Below, in pieces: positions 45,012-53,415 of a stretch of DNA of 64,000 nucleotides; position 1 is the stretch's first letter, and the number at the start of each line of letters is the position of its first letter. Both the position numbers and the translations under genes were made by a program. Below the pieces are notes generated by a model, which was given only the letters and a program-made list of their open reading frames with translations, ran no database searches and had not been told where the DNA came from. Source of the stretch: Variovorax sp. YR216 (GTDB taxonomy: Bacteria; Pseudomonadota; Gammaproteobacteria; Burkholderiales; Burkholderiaceae_C); assembly GCF_900107745.1 (NCBI RefSeq), contig NZ_FNRO01000018.1, positions 62,001 through 126,000 of the forward strand. Reading direction: 5' to 3'.

Positions 45012-45422
45012 ATGCCCGTGACTGCCTTGCACCACTTCACGATTCGCTGCACGCCTGACGAGCTGCCGCCTCTGCTGGACTTCTACACCCGCGTGATGCG
45101 CCTGACGGTCGGCGCGCGGCCCGAGATTCCGGCGCCCGGCGCGTGGCTCTATGCGGACGGGCAGCCGATCGTGCATCTCTACGCGCACCTCTCGACCCCC
45201 GACAAGGCGGTCGACCCGGTCACCGGCCCTCTCGACCACATCTCGTTCCGGTCGCACGGCGTCGTCGAGATGCGCGAGCACCTGCGCGCCATGGACGAGC
45301 CCTTCGCCGAGGCGCCGATTCCCGGCTGGCCGATCCACCAGATCTTTCTCCATGACCCGCGCGGCCTCAAGATCGAAATGACCTTCTGGATGGACCAGGA
45401 AGACGAAGGGAGCGCCACGTGA
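45012..45422 (+). CDS. VOC-family (glyoxalase/dioxygenase-like) protein
   Basis: A 136-residue single-unit vicinal-oxygen-chelate protein: LHHFTIRCTPDELPPLLDFYTRVMRLTVG, GPLDHISFRSHG, QIFLHDPRGLKIEMTFW. The His in LHHFT, His in LDHISF and Glu in KIEMTF are candidate metal ligands. It overlaps the hydrolase gene by 4 bp (GTGA). In this operon it may catalyse ring cleavage or isomerisation before the hydrolase step. Confidence 0.85.
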   Translation: MPVTALHHFTIRCTPDELPPLLDFYTRVMRLTVGARPEIPAPGAWLYADGQPIVHLYAHLSTPDKAVDPVTGPLDHISFRSHGVVEMREHLRAMDEPFAEAPIPGWPIHQIFLHDPRGLKIEMTFWMDQEDEGSAT

Positions 45423-46210
45423 CCCACTTCGTCCAGGCCGGCGACTCGCGCATCGCCTTCGACCGCGAGGGCGAGGGTCCGCCCCTGCTGCTGATGCATG
45501 GCGCGGAAGCCTCGCGGCAGATGTTCTCGGCGCTGGTGCCGCATCTCGCGAGGCACTTCACCGTCATCGCCTACGACCAACGCGACTGCGGCGAAACCGA
45601 GGGGCCGGATCGCGCATCGACCCTCGCGGATCTCGCCGCGGATGCGCAGCAGTTCGTCAAGGCGCTGGGACTGCGGAACGTGCACGTGTTCGGCTCCAGC
45701 TTCGGCGGCCGGGTGGCGCAGGCGCTGGCCCTCTTGCATCCTCGCGCCGTCGACCACCTGGTGCTGGCCAGCACCTGGCCCCTGCCGCGGCCCTACGAGG
45801 AACTGTGCCCCGACGCGCGCCGGCTCGCAGAACTGCGGCGCGGCCTGCCCGGCACGGCCGAGGAGCTGGCGACCTGGTTCTTCCCCGAAGCCTTCCTCGA
45901 TCAGCGGCCTGATCTGCGCCGCATCTTCGCCAACGCCCGGCCCGAATCGGCCCGCTCGGCCCGCCGCGCCGCGACCGTGGCGACGGCGCTCGCGATGGGC
46001 GTGGCCGACATCGTCGCCCCCACGCTGGTGCTGGCCGGCGAGCTCGATCGCGTGGTGCCACCGGCGGTGACGCTTGCGATGGCAGGACGGATCCGCGGCG
46101 CCGATGCGGCGCTGCTCCCGGCCATCGGCCATGTCACTGCGCTGCAGGCGCCGGAGGTCCTCGCGCATCACCTCGTCCGCTTCCTGAAACCCGAAGGAGC
46201 CAAGTCATGA
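45419..46210 (+). CDS. Alpha/beta hydrolase
   Basis: A 263-residue alpha/beta-hydrolase-fold enzyme. The oxyanion region is LLLMHGAEAS, the nucleophile is Ser94 in FGSSFGG, the acid is probably the Asp in LAGELDRVVPP, and the base is the His in IGHVTAL. It starts with GTG overlapping the VOC stop and ends overlapping the ATPase start (ATGA). The pattern VOC, hydrolase, importer, FAD monooxygenase suggests breakdown of a ring compound or ester; the substrate is unknown. Confidence 0.88.
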   Translation: MTHFVQAGDSRIAFDREGEGPPLLLMHGAEASRQMFSALVPHLARHFTVIAYDQRDCGETEGPDRASTLADLAADAQQFVKALGLRNVHVFGSSFGGRVAQALALLHPRAVDHLVLASTWPLPRPYEELCPDARRLAELRRGLPGTAEELATWFFPEAFLDQRPDLRRIFANARPESARSARRAATVATALAMGVADIVAPTLVLAGELDRVVPPAVTLAMAGRIRGADAALLPAIGHVTALQAPEVLAHHLVRFLKPEGAKS

Positions 46211-47007
46211 GCACGAACCCCCGACCCGCACGCGGGCGGCCCGACTACATCCGCATCGAAGGCCTCTCCAAGCACTTTGGCGACGGCGGCGACGGCGTGC
46301 TCGCCCTCCAGGGCATCGACTGCGCCATCGAGCAGGGCAGCTTCGTGACCATCGTCGGCCCAAGCGGATGCGGCAAGAGCACCCTGCTGCGAATTCTTGC
46401 CGGCCTGCTCGACTACCGCATCGGCCGCGTGTTGCTCGACGGCCAGCCGATCCGCGGCACGCGACGCGACGTGGGCGTGGTGTTCCAGAGCTCCATCCTG
46501 CTGCCATGGCGCACGATCCTGGAGAACGTGATGCTGCCGGCCGAGGTGCTGGGCATCCCGATGAAGCAGGCGCGCGAGCGAGCGATGCAGCTGCTGCACA
46601 TGGTCCGGCTCGACGGCTTCGAGCACAAGCTGCCCCGACAACTGAGCGGCGGCATGCAGCAGCGCGCCTCGATCGCGCGGGCCCTGCTTCACGACCCGAA
46701 GATCCTCCTGATGGACGAGCCCTTCGGCGCCCTGGACGCCATGACGCGCGAGCGCATGAACCTGGAGCTGCAGCGCATCTGGATGGAGAGCGGCAAGACG
46801 GTGGTGCTCATCACGCACTCGATCCCGGAAGCCGTGTTCCTCGGCGACCAGGTGTTCGTGATGTCTCCCCGCCCCGGCACGCTCGAGCGCGTGCTGCCCA
46901 TCGACCTGCCGCGCCCGCGATCGATGGAGGTGATGGCCCATCCCGTCTTCGCCGCCGCATCCACATCCATCCGCGAGCGCTTCTCGCATGCCGCTTCGTT
47001 CGATTGA
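46207..47007 (+). CDS. ABC transporter ATPase, SsuB/TauB/NrtD type
   Basis: A 266-residue ATP-binding cassette of the nitrate/sulfonate/taurine group. It shows Walker A GPSGCGKST, VVFQSSILLPWRTILENVMLP (the Q-loop block of this group), signature QLSGGMQQRASIARAL, Walker B ILLMDEPFGALDAMTRERMN and VLITHSIPEAVFLGD. It overlaps the hydrolase stop by 4 bp and works with the following permease and binding protein. Confidence 0.93.
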   Translation: MSTNPRPARGRPDYIRIEGLSKHFGDGGDGVLALQGIDCAIEQGSFVTIVGPSGCGKSTLLRILAGLLDYRIGRVLLDGQPIRGTRRDVGVVFQSSILLPWRTILENVMLPAEVLGIPMKQARERAMQLLHMVRLDGFEHKLPRQLSGGMQQRASIARALLHDPKILLMDEPFGALDAMTRERMNLELQRIWMESGKTVVLITHSIPEAVFLGDQVFVMSPRPGTLERVLPIDLPRPRSMEVMAHPVFAAASTSIRERFSHAASFD

Positions 47008-47017
47008 GAGGGCTTCC

Positions 47018-47908
47018 ATGACCACCGCCATGCTCACCCCCCACGAACCCATTGCGAAAGCCGGGGAAGCCGCCACGGGCGCCGCGAGGGCGCAGCCGCG
47101 GCGCCGCGCCAATCCGCTCGCCTCGATGCGGGTGCAATCGCTGCTGCTGCTCATCACGCTGCTCGGCGCCTGGGAGGCGGCGGTGCGGCTCTTCAAGGTG
47201 CCCAGGCACCTGGTGCCGCCAGTCAGCGACATCGCGGTCGCGCTCTGGCGGGGCCTGGCGACCGGTCCGCTCGCCAAGGACGGGTTCTGGTACCACGGCG
47301 GCGTGACGGTGGCCGAGATCCTGCTGGGCTTCGTGATCGGCAGCGGCGTGGGCCTGGCGATCGGCATCGTCGTCTCGCAGATGCCGAAGGTCGAGGCGCT
47401 GCTGGAGCCCTACGTCGCCGCCCTGCAGAGCGTGCCCAAGGTGGCGATCGCACCGATCATCGTGGTGTGGCTGGGCTTCGGCATCGGATCCAAGGTGATG
47501 ATCATCTGCCTGCTCACCTTCTTCCCGGTGCTGGTCACGAGCATCGCGGGCTTCAAGGCAGTGGACCCCGACCGCATCGATCTGCTGCGCTCGCTCTCGG
47601 CCACGCCGTGGCAGATCTTCCGCAAGGCCAAGTTCCCGAGCGCCCTGCCCTACATCTTCGCGGGCCTGAACATGGCCGCGGCCTTCAGCGTGGTGGGTGC
47701 GGTGGTCGGCGAGTTCGTCGGTGCGCAGGCCGGGCTCGGCGTGCTCATCCTGCAGATGGAGGCGCAGGCCGACACCGGGGGCAGCTTCGCGGTGTGCGTG
47801 GTGCTGTCGGTGATCGGCATCGTGCTCACCGGCCTCCTGCGCCGCGTCCAGCGCCGCGTGCTGCACTGGATGCCGGCCGACACATCGCAGCGGACGGTCA
47901 ACGTCTGA
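47018..47908 (+). CDS. ABC transporter permease, SsuC/TauC type
   Basis: A 296-residue inner-membrane permease. The N-terminal 40 residues are cytoplasmic and basic. Several membrane helices follow, with the EAA-type loop LLRSLSATPWQIFRKAKFPSALPYIFAGL and AFSVVGAVVGEFVGAQAGLG. The ATG at 47018 has GAGAGGG upstream and is preferred over an earlier ATG at 46988 inside the ATPase gene. It is partnered with the ATPase upstream and the binding protein downstream. Confidence 0.92.
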   Translation: MTTAMLTPHEPIAKAGEAATGAARAQPRRRANPLASMRVQSLLLLITLLGAWEAAVRLFKVPRHLVPPVSDIAVALWRGLATGPLAKDGFWYHGGVTVAEILLGFVIGSGVGLAIGIVVSQMPKVEALLEPYVAALQSVPKVAIAPIIVVWLGFGIGSKVMIICLLTFFPVLVTSIAGFKAVDPDRIDLLRSLSATPWQIFRKAKFPSALPYIFAGLNMAAAFSVVGAVVGEFVGAQAGLGVLILQMEAQADTGGSFAVCVVLSVIGIVLTGLLRRVQRRVLHWMPADTSQRTVNV

Positions 47909-47949
47909 CGCCTTCCCGTTCCAGCTATTTCTTCCTGAAGGAGTGAACC

Positions 47950-49047
47950 ATGTTGACGCGACGTGATTTCGGCCTGGGCCTTGGTGCCCTGGGCATGACG
48001 GCCAGCCTGCCGGGCCTGGCCCAGAACGTGCGGATGATGCGGGTGGCGAACACCGTGGCGGTGAATGATCCGCAGCAGTGCTTCTGCACGGCGGGCCAGC
48101 ATCCCAAGCTCAACTTCTACAAGCCCAACGGCGTGGACGTGGAGTACGTCAACATGTCGAGCATCACACAGGCGCTGCAGAGCCTGCGCGGCGGACATGT
48201 GGAGTTCGGGCCGGCCGTGCCCGGCGTGCTGCTGCCGGCCATGGCCAAGGACCCGGGGCTCGACCTGGTGGTGGTCTACAAGTGGCTGCCGCGCAATGCC
48301 AACGTGATCGTGGTGAAGCCCGGCAGCCCGATCAGGACGGCCGCCGATCTCGCGGGCAAGCGCATTGGCGTTCGCAGCCAGGGTGACACCGGCATCGTCA
48401 TCACCAGGACGATGCTGGCCGAGCTGGGCCTCGCGGACGACAAGTGCGAGTACATCGCCATCGGCGACGGCGCCCCGGCAGGCGCGGCGATCGACAACGA
48501 CCGGGTGGACGCGATGGTGGCGTTCGACACCGCCACCGCCCGCATCGAGTTGGTGGGAACCAAGTTGCGCTACGTGCCGCTCACGCCGAAGTTCGCGCAG
48601 GTGGGCTCGGGCTGGATGTGCGTGCCGCGCAAGCTGCTGAAGGAAGACCGCAAGTCGCTGGTGGCGCTGTTCCAGGGCATCGCGAAGTCCACGATCTTCT
48701 CGAATGCCAACCTCGACACGGCGATCGATCTGCACTGGGCGGTGTACCCCGAGAGCCGCCCCAAGGGCCGCAGCGAGGACGAGGCGCGCAAGGAACTCGC
48801 CTTCATCCTGAAGGACCGCAAGAACAGCTGGATGCGCCGGCCGGACGATCCGGACCAGCGCATGGGCGCGTCGTCCCTGGCCGAATGGAAGGCCAACATC
48901 AAGATGACGGCCGAGAGCACCAGGAACCCGAAGCTGGCCGAGGAACTGGGCGACCCGAACCGCCTGTTCACCAACGAGCTCATCGACGAGATCAACGCCT
49001 TCGACAAGCAGGCGATCGTGCAGATGGCCAAGGAACTCAAGCTGTAG
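47950..49047 (+). CDS. ABC substrate-binding protein, SsuA/NMT1 type
   Basis: A 365-residue periplasmic binding protein. The N-terminus TRRDFGLGLGALGM, ending near GLAQN, resembles a Tat signal peptide. SITQALQSLRGGHVEFGPAVPGVLLPAMA and DLAGKRIGVRSQGDTG follow the SsuA/NMT1 pattern. Unlike the cytoplasmic DszB-like protein at 9014, it has a signal peptide and lacks the CPVP and RxGG motifs. AAGGAG precedes the ATG. The ligand is probably a sulfonate-like, nitrogenous or aromatic compound processed by the same operon. Confidence 0.9.
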   Translation: MLTRRDFGLGLGALGMTASLPGLAQNVRMMRVANTVAVNDPQQCFCTAGQHPKLNFYKPNGVDVEYVNMSSITQALQSLRGGHVEFGPAVPGVLLPAMAKDPGLDLVVVYKWLPRNANVIVVKPGSPIRTAADLAGKRIGVRSQGDTGIVITRTMLAELGLADDKCEYIAIGDGAPAGAAIDNDRVDAMVAFDTATARIELVGTKLRYVPLTPKFAQVGSGWMCVPRKLLKEDRKSLVALFQGIAKSTIFSNANLDTAIDLHWAVYPESRPKGRSEDEARKELAFILKDRKNSWMRRPDDPDQRMGASSLAEWKANIKMTAESTRNPKLAEELGDPNRLFTNELIDEINAFDKQAIVQMAKELKL

Positions 49048-49088
49048 GCAACCGGCCGAGCCGGACCAGACAAACCAGGAGCAAACCC

Positions 49089-50243
49089 ATGGACGTCCTC
49101 ATTTCCGGAGCCAGCATGGCCGGCCTGTCGGCGGCCCACTGGTTCGCCCGCCTCGGCCACCGGGTCACCGTCGTCGAGCGCGGCGATGGCCTTCGGCCCG
49201 GCGGCGCGCCCATCGACGTTCGCGGCCGCGCGCTCGGCACGGCGCAGCGCATGGGCATCCTCGCGCGAATCGACGACGAGAGAGTCACCTTCGTCGAGCC
49301 TGCGCCAGTGCTCGACGGGTCGGGAACGCAGGTGGCCACCCTCGACCTGCGCTGGTTCGCCAACGAGACCGACGAGGACATGGAGATCACGCGGGACCGG
49401 CTCAACCAGATCCTGCTGGACGTCGTGCCCAAGGAAGTGGAGTTCCGCTTCAAGGCCTCCATCGCATCGATTGCCGATGGCCCCGGCGGCGTCGACGTCG
49501 ACTTCGCCGACGGGCAGCAGGGCCGCTACGACCTGGTGGTGGGTGCCGACGGCCTTCACTCCAACGTGCGCAAGCTCGCCTTCGGGCCGGAGAAGGACTA
49601 TGTGCGCCACTTCGGCTACTACGTCGCGCTGGTCGACCTGCCGAAGGACCGGGCGTGGGAGCGCGCCATGCTCAATGTCCCCGGCCTCACGATTGCCGTG
49701 CGCGACGCGGGCGATGGGCCGCAGGGGATGATGCTCGTCGCCAGCCCCGAGATCGACTACGACTATCGCGACTACGACGCGCAGCGCGCGATGATCGGCG
49801 AGTTTCTCTCGCGCGTCGACGCCTGGCAGGTGCCGGCCCTGCGCGCGGCCTTCACCGACCCCACCGCCAAGGGCTTCTACTTCGACTCGGTGAGCCAGAC
49901 GCACATGCCAAGCTGGATCAAGGGGAACGTCGCTGTGATCGGCGACGCGGGACACTGCGCCGCGCTGTTGTCGGGCATGGGAACGACGTTGGCGATGGTG
50001 GCTGCGGAAACCCTCGCGACGACCTGGACCGAGTGCGAAGGCAACATGGAGGCGGCGTCTCCGAGGTATCACGAGCGCCTGCGCCCCTACGTCGACCAGT
50101 GTCAGGCATTCGCGCATGAAGGCGCGCCGATCATGGTCCCTTCGACCCAGGAGGCACTCGACGAGCGCAATGCGACATTCCGTGCGTATGCCGCGAAAGC
50201 GGTCGCGTCAGGTTTCCTGCCCGCCACGAATCGCTGCCGCTGA
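49089..50243 (+). CDS. FAD-dependent monooxygenase (class A, PHBH-like)
   Basis: A 384-residue class A flavoprotein monooxygenase. The N-terminal FAD fold has ISGASMAGLSAAHWFARLGHR with ERGDGLRPGG, then ITRDRLNQILL, LVVGADGLHSNVRKLAFG (DG motif) and VAVIGDAGHCAALLSGMGTTLAM (GD motif). It lies 41 bp after the binding-protein gene and ends the plus-strand operon. It would hydroxylate an imported aromatic or related compound. Its 3' end overlaps the antisense small membrane-protein gene by 36 bp. Confidence 0.9.
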   Translation: MDVLISGASMAGLSAAHWFARLGHRVTVVERGDGLRPGGAPIDVRGRALGTAQRMGILARIDDERVTFVEPAPVLDGSGTQVATLDLRWFANETDEDMEITRDRLNQILLDVVPKEVEFRFKASIASIADGPGGVDVDFADGQQGRYDLVVGADGLHSNVRKLAFGPEKDYVRHFGYYVALVDLPKDRAWERAMLNVPGLTIAVRDAGDGPQGMMLVASPEIDYDYRDYDAQRAMIGEFLSRVDAWQVPALRAAFTDPTAKGFYFDSVSQTHMPSWIKGNVAVIGDAGHCAALLSGMGTTLAMVAAETLATTWTECEGNMEAASPRYHERLRPYVDQCQAFAHEGAPIMVPSTQEALDERNATFRAYAAKAVASGFLPATNRCR

Positions 50244-50372
50244 ACGCTGGATCTGCGAAGCCATCAGGCGCTGCATGCGCGATGGCGGCTCGCGGTGCAC
50301 GAGGAGCTCGATGACCCAGCCAGCCGTCACCAGGACAGCCAGTGCGCCGAGGCTGAAGATCGCTGATTCCAT
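50208..50372 (-). CDS. Small single-span membrane protein, unknown function
   Basis: A 54-residue ORF with an N-terminal membrane helix (AIFSLGALAVLVTAGWVIELL) followed by a basic, polar tail. A good AGGAG lies 6 nt before the ATG at 50372. It is convergent with and overlaps the end of the FAD monooxygenase gene. The start signal and the single helix support it being expressed; no family is recognised. The roughly 210 bp upstream (50373-50582) shows no other gene. Confidence 0.55.
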   Translation of the reverse strand: MESAIFSLGALAVLVTAGWVIELLVHREPPSRMQRLMASQIQRSAAAIRGGQET

Positions 50373-50582
50373 TGCCCGCTCCTGAGTCGTGAAGGCGGTA
50401 CTTTGCGGGGCGCGGCCTTGCTTGTGAATCCTCCAAACGGATGGCGCGGTTTGTGACGTAGTTCCCTTTTTTGCCGGCGATCGTGTGGTACACGCCCCGC
50501 CCCCGAACGGTGCCGGATCGGATTTGGCGCGCATGGGCGATCTGTTCCTCGCTCGCGCTGTCACGGTGGCGAAACTGTTGGG

Positions 50583-51194
50583 TCAGTGGGGCATCGTCTT
50601 GCCAAAAGACGGCCGTTCACGCAACCTCCGCGACAGCGTGTCCAAAGTGGGCATCGCTGGCATCCACGGCGCATCTGCAAAGCGGAACCGCAAATAGTCG
50701 AGCGCAACCACCGCGCAGATGGCATCCAGTGTCGGTATGCCGTGCCCTGCAAATGGCGTGCGCGCTGCGATGCCCTCAATCCGCGCCATGCCCTCTGCCA
50801 TCGTGCGCCGGCGGCGCAAGCCCACCGGCGTCTCGTCGAACAGCACGGGTGCGGTCACCTTGCGGGTGATGATCGTATGCACCGCGGCATCGATGACCCC
50901 GAGTGCGATACCCGCGCGCGACAGCGTGGTCAGGGCATCGGCGCCGAGCAGGCTCGGATAGTCGGGCGGCGGCCGTTCCCGCTCCAGCCACTGCACGATC
51001 AGCAGGCTTTCCGGAAGCGGTGTGCCATCGTCGGTGATCAGGGTTGGCACACGGGTCGCTGCATTGGCCTCGCGCAACCTTGGATCGTCGGCCCACGGAT
51101 CGACGATCGTAGGTTCGATGTCCAGGCCCTTTTCGATCATTGCAATGCGGGCGATCCGCACCCAAGGTGAGGTGGTGTTGGCAAGGAGCTGCAT
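50583..51194 (-). CDS. Glutathione S-transferase family protein (paralogue A)
   Basis: A 203-residue GST-like protein. The thioredoxin-like N-terminus shows LLANTTSPWVRIARIAMIEKGL, ANAATRVPTLITDDG and LPESLLIVQWLE. The C-terminal helical domain has GVIDAAVHTIITRKVTAP, GLRRRRTMAEGM and LDAICAVVALDYLRFRF. It is strongly similar to the GST at 54569-55165 throughout. It closes the minus-strand GST/SDR/monooxygenase cluster. Confidence 0.9.
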   Translation of the reverse strand: MQLLANTTSPWVRIARIAMIEKGLDIEPTIVDPWADDPRLREANAATRVPTLITDDGTPLPESLLIVQWLERERPPPDYPSLLGADALTTLSRAGIALGVIDAAVHTIITRKVTAPVLFDETPVGLRRRRTMAEGMARIEGIAARTPFAGHGIPTLDAICAVVALDYLRFRFADAPWMPAMPTLDTLSRRLRERPSFGKTMPH

Positions 51195-51217
51195 GGGGAA
51201 ACCTCCCGCGGAAGTGT

Positions 51218-51634
51218 TCAGGCCGGCAGCGCGCCGAGCTGTTTCATCATGCCAAGGTTGTCCAGCAGCGCCCAGTGCTCGATGAGCACGCCATCGCGAA
51301 TCTGGAACAGGTCGAGCACGGGAACTTCGATGCGCTTCCCGGTGGCAGCGAGGTCGCCGAAGGCACCTGTGTGCGTCGCGCGGATCGTCAGCCGCACGAG
51401 GACCTTGTCTCCTTCGGCAACGAAATCCTCCAGGGGCAGTTGCATGTCGGGGAAGGCCGGCAACAGCGCATCGTGAAGCTTGGCCACGCCCTCGGGGCCC
51501 TTCACTTCAAAGGGCAGGCCCGGATCGTGGCGCACGAAGCCCGGTGCGATGTGGCGCTTCATCCAGGCCGTGTCGCCCGCGAGGAAGGCCCTGAAATAGT
51601 TGCGGCAGAGTTCCTTGTTCGCTTCGAGGGACAT
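51218..51634 (-). CDS. SnoaL-like / NTF2-fold ester-cyclase family protein
   Basis: A 138-residue NTF2-like protein with the SnoaL-type pattern: NKELCRNYFRAFLAGDTAWMKRHIAPGFVRHDPG, FPDMQLPLEDFVAEGDKVLVRLTIRATHTG, GKRIEVPVLDLFQIRDGVLIEHWALLDNLGMMKQLG. Such proteins are small hydrolases, cyclases or isomerases with unknown substrates in catabolic clusters. It lies 23 bp upstream of GST paralogue A. Confidence 0.87.
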   Translation of the reverse strand: MSLEANKELCRNYFRAFLAGDTAWMKRHIAPGFVRHDPGLPFEVKGPEGVAKLHDALLPAFPDMQLPLEDFVAEGDKVLVRLTIRATHTGAFGDLAATGKRIEVPVLDLFQIRDGVLIEHWALLDNLGMMKQLGALPA

Positions 51635-51668
51635 GTTCTCTTCTCCTTTGTTGTCGGGAACATCGCGT

Positions 51669-52595
51669 TCAGGCGGCGACCACGTCGAAGCCCAGGCGCG
51701 GGAAGTGGATGTGCAGGTCGCCGACCTCCGGGTCGCGGCGCAGGATCACGACTTCGCTGTCGCTGGCTGCCACCAGGGTGCCGCTCACGGGCACGCGTGC
51801 GTTGTCGTCGGGCGTCACGGTGACTGGGCAACCCGCGCGCAGGCCGCCGGGGTCGCCGTCAGGCGCCAGATGCGTGACCGGCGCCGGCTTCGCGTCGCGC
51901 GCCGTCGCAAATGCATCCTCGGCGCTCATCGCATCGGGCCGGCCATGGCCAATGGCGCTCACGCGCTCGAACCACGGAATCAGCGGCCCGTGGATGGCCA
52001 TCGCATCGACTTCGGCCGGGCAGTTCTTTCGCAACAGGAAGATGGTGTGGTAGCAGGTCAGGTCGAGTGCGCTCGGCGCGTCGCCGAAGATGTAGCCGCG
52101 CCCATCGGCCAGTGCAGTCTTGAGCCACGCGTATTGCGCCGCGACGCGCTGGCGATGCAGGTGCAGTTCCGGCGCCATCGCCGCCTTGCTCATGTCGAAG
52201 CCGAGATAGCCTTCCTTGCGGTCCTTGATGAACTCGGGTGGAATCTGGTCGCCGATGAAGTGTGACAGGATGCCGATCGTGGGAACCCACATCGCACGGT
52301 CCCACGCAAAGGACAGTCCCCGTGCAACGCCCTCGCAACCCGCGGGATACAGGCTCGGCGTCGGATGCAGCCGCTCGAGCGTGGGCAGGATGATCGTGGT
52401 GTCGCAGTAGATGTCCGCGCCGATCTGCAGCACCGGCACGCGCCGGTAGCCGCCGGTCAGCGGCGAGAGCAGCGGCCGCGGCGGGGCGGCCGCGATGTCG
52501 ACCGAGCGCCACGACAGCCCCTTGAGGCCGAGTGCGACGCGCACCTTCTCGGAGAAAGGAGAAAAGGCGTAGTGATGGAGGATGAGCTCTGTCAT
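51669..52595 (-). CDS. GST-family protein with C-terminal beta-rich extension
   Basis: A 308-residue protein. Residues 1-80 are a GST thioredoxin-like domain (HHYAFSPFSEKVRVALGLKGL, RRVPVLQIGADIYCDTTIILPTLE), and residues 90-215 are the helical domain. About 85 further residues (GCPVTVTPDDNARVPVSGTLVAASDSEVVILRR) look like a small beta domain not found in ordinary GSTs. AAGGAG precedes the ATG at 52595. It lies between the SDR and SnoaL-like genes. Function unknown. Confidence 0.87.
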   Translation of the reverse strand: MTELILHHYAFSPFSEKVRVALGLKGLSWRSVDIAAAPPRPLLSPLTGGYRRVPVLQIGADIYCDTTIILPTLERLHPTPSLYPAGCEGVARGLSFAWDRAMWVPTIGILSHFIGDQIPPEFIKDRKEGYLGFDMSKAAMAPELHLHRQRVAAQYAWLKTALADGRGYIFGDAPSALDLTCYHTIFLLRKNCPAEVDAMAIHGPLIPWFERVSAIGHGRPDAMSAEDAFATARDAKPAPVTHLAPDGDPGGLRAGCPVTVTPDDNARVPVSGTLVAASDSEVVILRRDPEVGDLHIHFPRLGFDVVAA

Positions 52596-52618
52596 GTCGG
52601 GTCTCCTTGATTTCGTCC

Positions 52619-53377
52619 TCAGTACATGATGTGGCCGCCGTCGACGACGATGGTCTGTCCCGATACGAAGCCCGCCAGGTCGGAGAGCAGGTACAGCGCC
52701 GTGCCGACCAGGTCGTCGGGCTTCTGCTCGCGAGACAGCGCGCGTGCCTTCAAGAAGCTCTGCTGCCATTCCGCAGGCCGGTCGCGCGTGGCATCGGTGA
52801 TCACGAAGCCGGGCGCGATCACGTTCACGCGCACACCGTGCTTGCCCACTTCCTTGGCCAGGCCCTTGGTCATCGACAGCACCGCGCCCTTGCTTGCGAC
52901 GTAGTGCAGGTAGCCGGGCTGGCCCGCCACCGCAACCACCGAGGCAATATTGACGATGCTGCCGCTGCCCTGCTTGCGCATGGCGGGCATCACGGCCCGG
53001 CAGCATTGCCATACGCCCTTGACGTTGACGTTGAAGATGCGGTCCCACACGGCGGGGTCGATCTCCTCGAAGTCGGTGAGCTTGACCTCGCGGAAGTAGG
53101 CCGCGTTGTTGACGAGCCCGTCGATGCGGCCGAAGCGCGAGAGCGTTGCATCGGCCATGGCGCGCACCGAGCTTTCGTCGGAGACGTCCACGCGCACACC
53201 GAGCCCCTGGCCGCCGATCTTCTCGATCGCAGCGAGCGTCTCGTCGGCCGCATTCATGTCGGCCGCCACCACGTTGGCGCCCTGTGCGGCGCAGCCCAGC
53301 GCGAAAGCCTGGCCGATGCCAGTGGCGGCGCCGGTCACGATGACGGTGCGCCCGCCAAGCAGGTCATGGGTACTCAT
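52619..53377 (-). CDS. SDR-family oxidoreductase (classical)
   Basis: A 252-residue classical short-chain dehydrogenase. It shows TGAATGIGQAFALG (cofactor loop), DMNAAD (suggesting NAD preference), LVNNAAYF, the catalytic Ser in NIASVVAVAG, YVASKGAV (YxxxK present), and SGQTIVVDGGHIMY. AGGAGAC precedes the ATG. It is the first of the four genes running to GST paralogue A. It probably oxidises or reduces an alcohol/ketone intermediate. Confidence 0.92.
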   Translation of the reverse strand: MSTHDLLGGRTVIVTGAATGIGQAFALGCAAQGANVVAADMNAADETLAAIEKIGGQGLGVRVDVSDESSVRAMADATLSRFGRIDGLVNNAAYFREVKLTDFEEIDPAVWDRIFNVNVKGVWQCCRAVMPAMRKQGSGSIVNIASVVAVAGQPGYLHYVASKGAVLSMTKGLAKEVGKHGVRVNVIAPGFVITDATRDRPAEWQQSFLKARALSREQKPDDLVGTALYLLSDLAGFVSGQTIVVDGGHIMY

Positions 53378-53415
53378 GTCGTCGTCTCCTGAAGATCAGT
53401 AGGGGTAGCGCTCGC

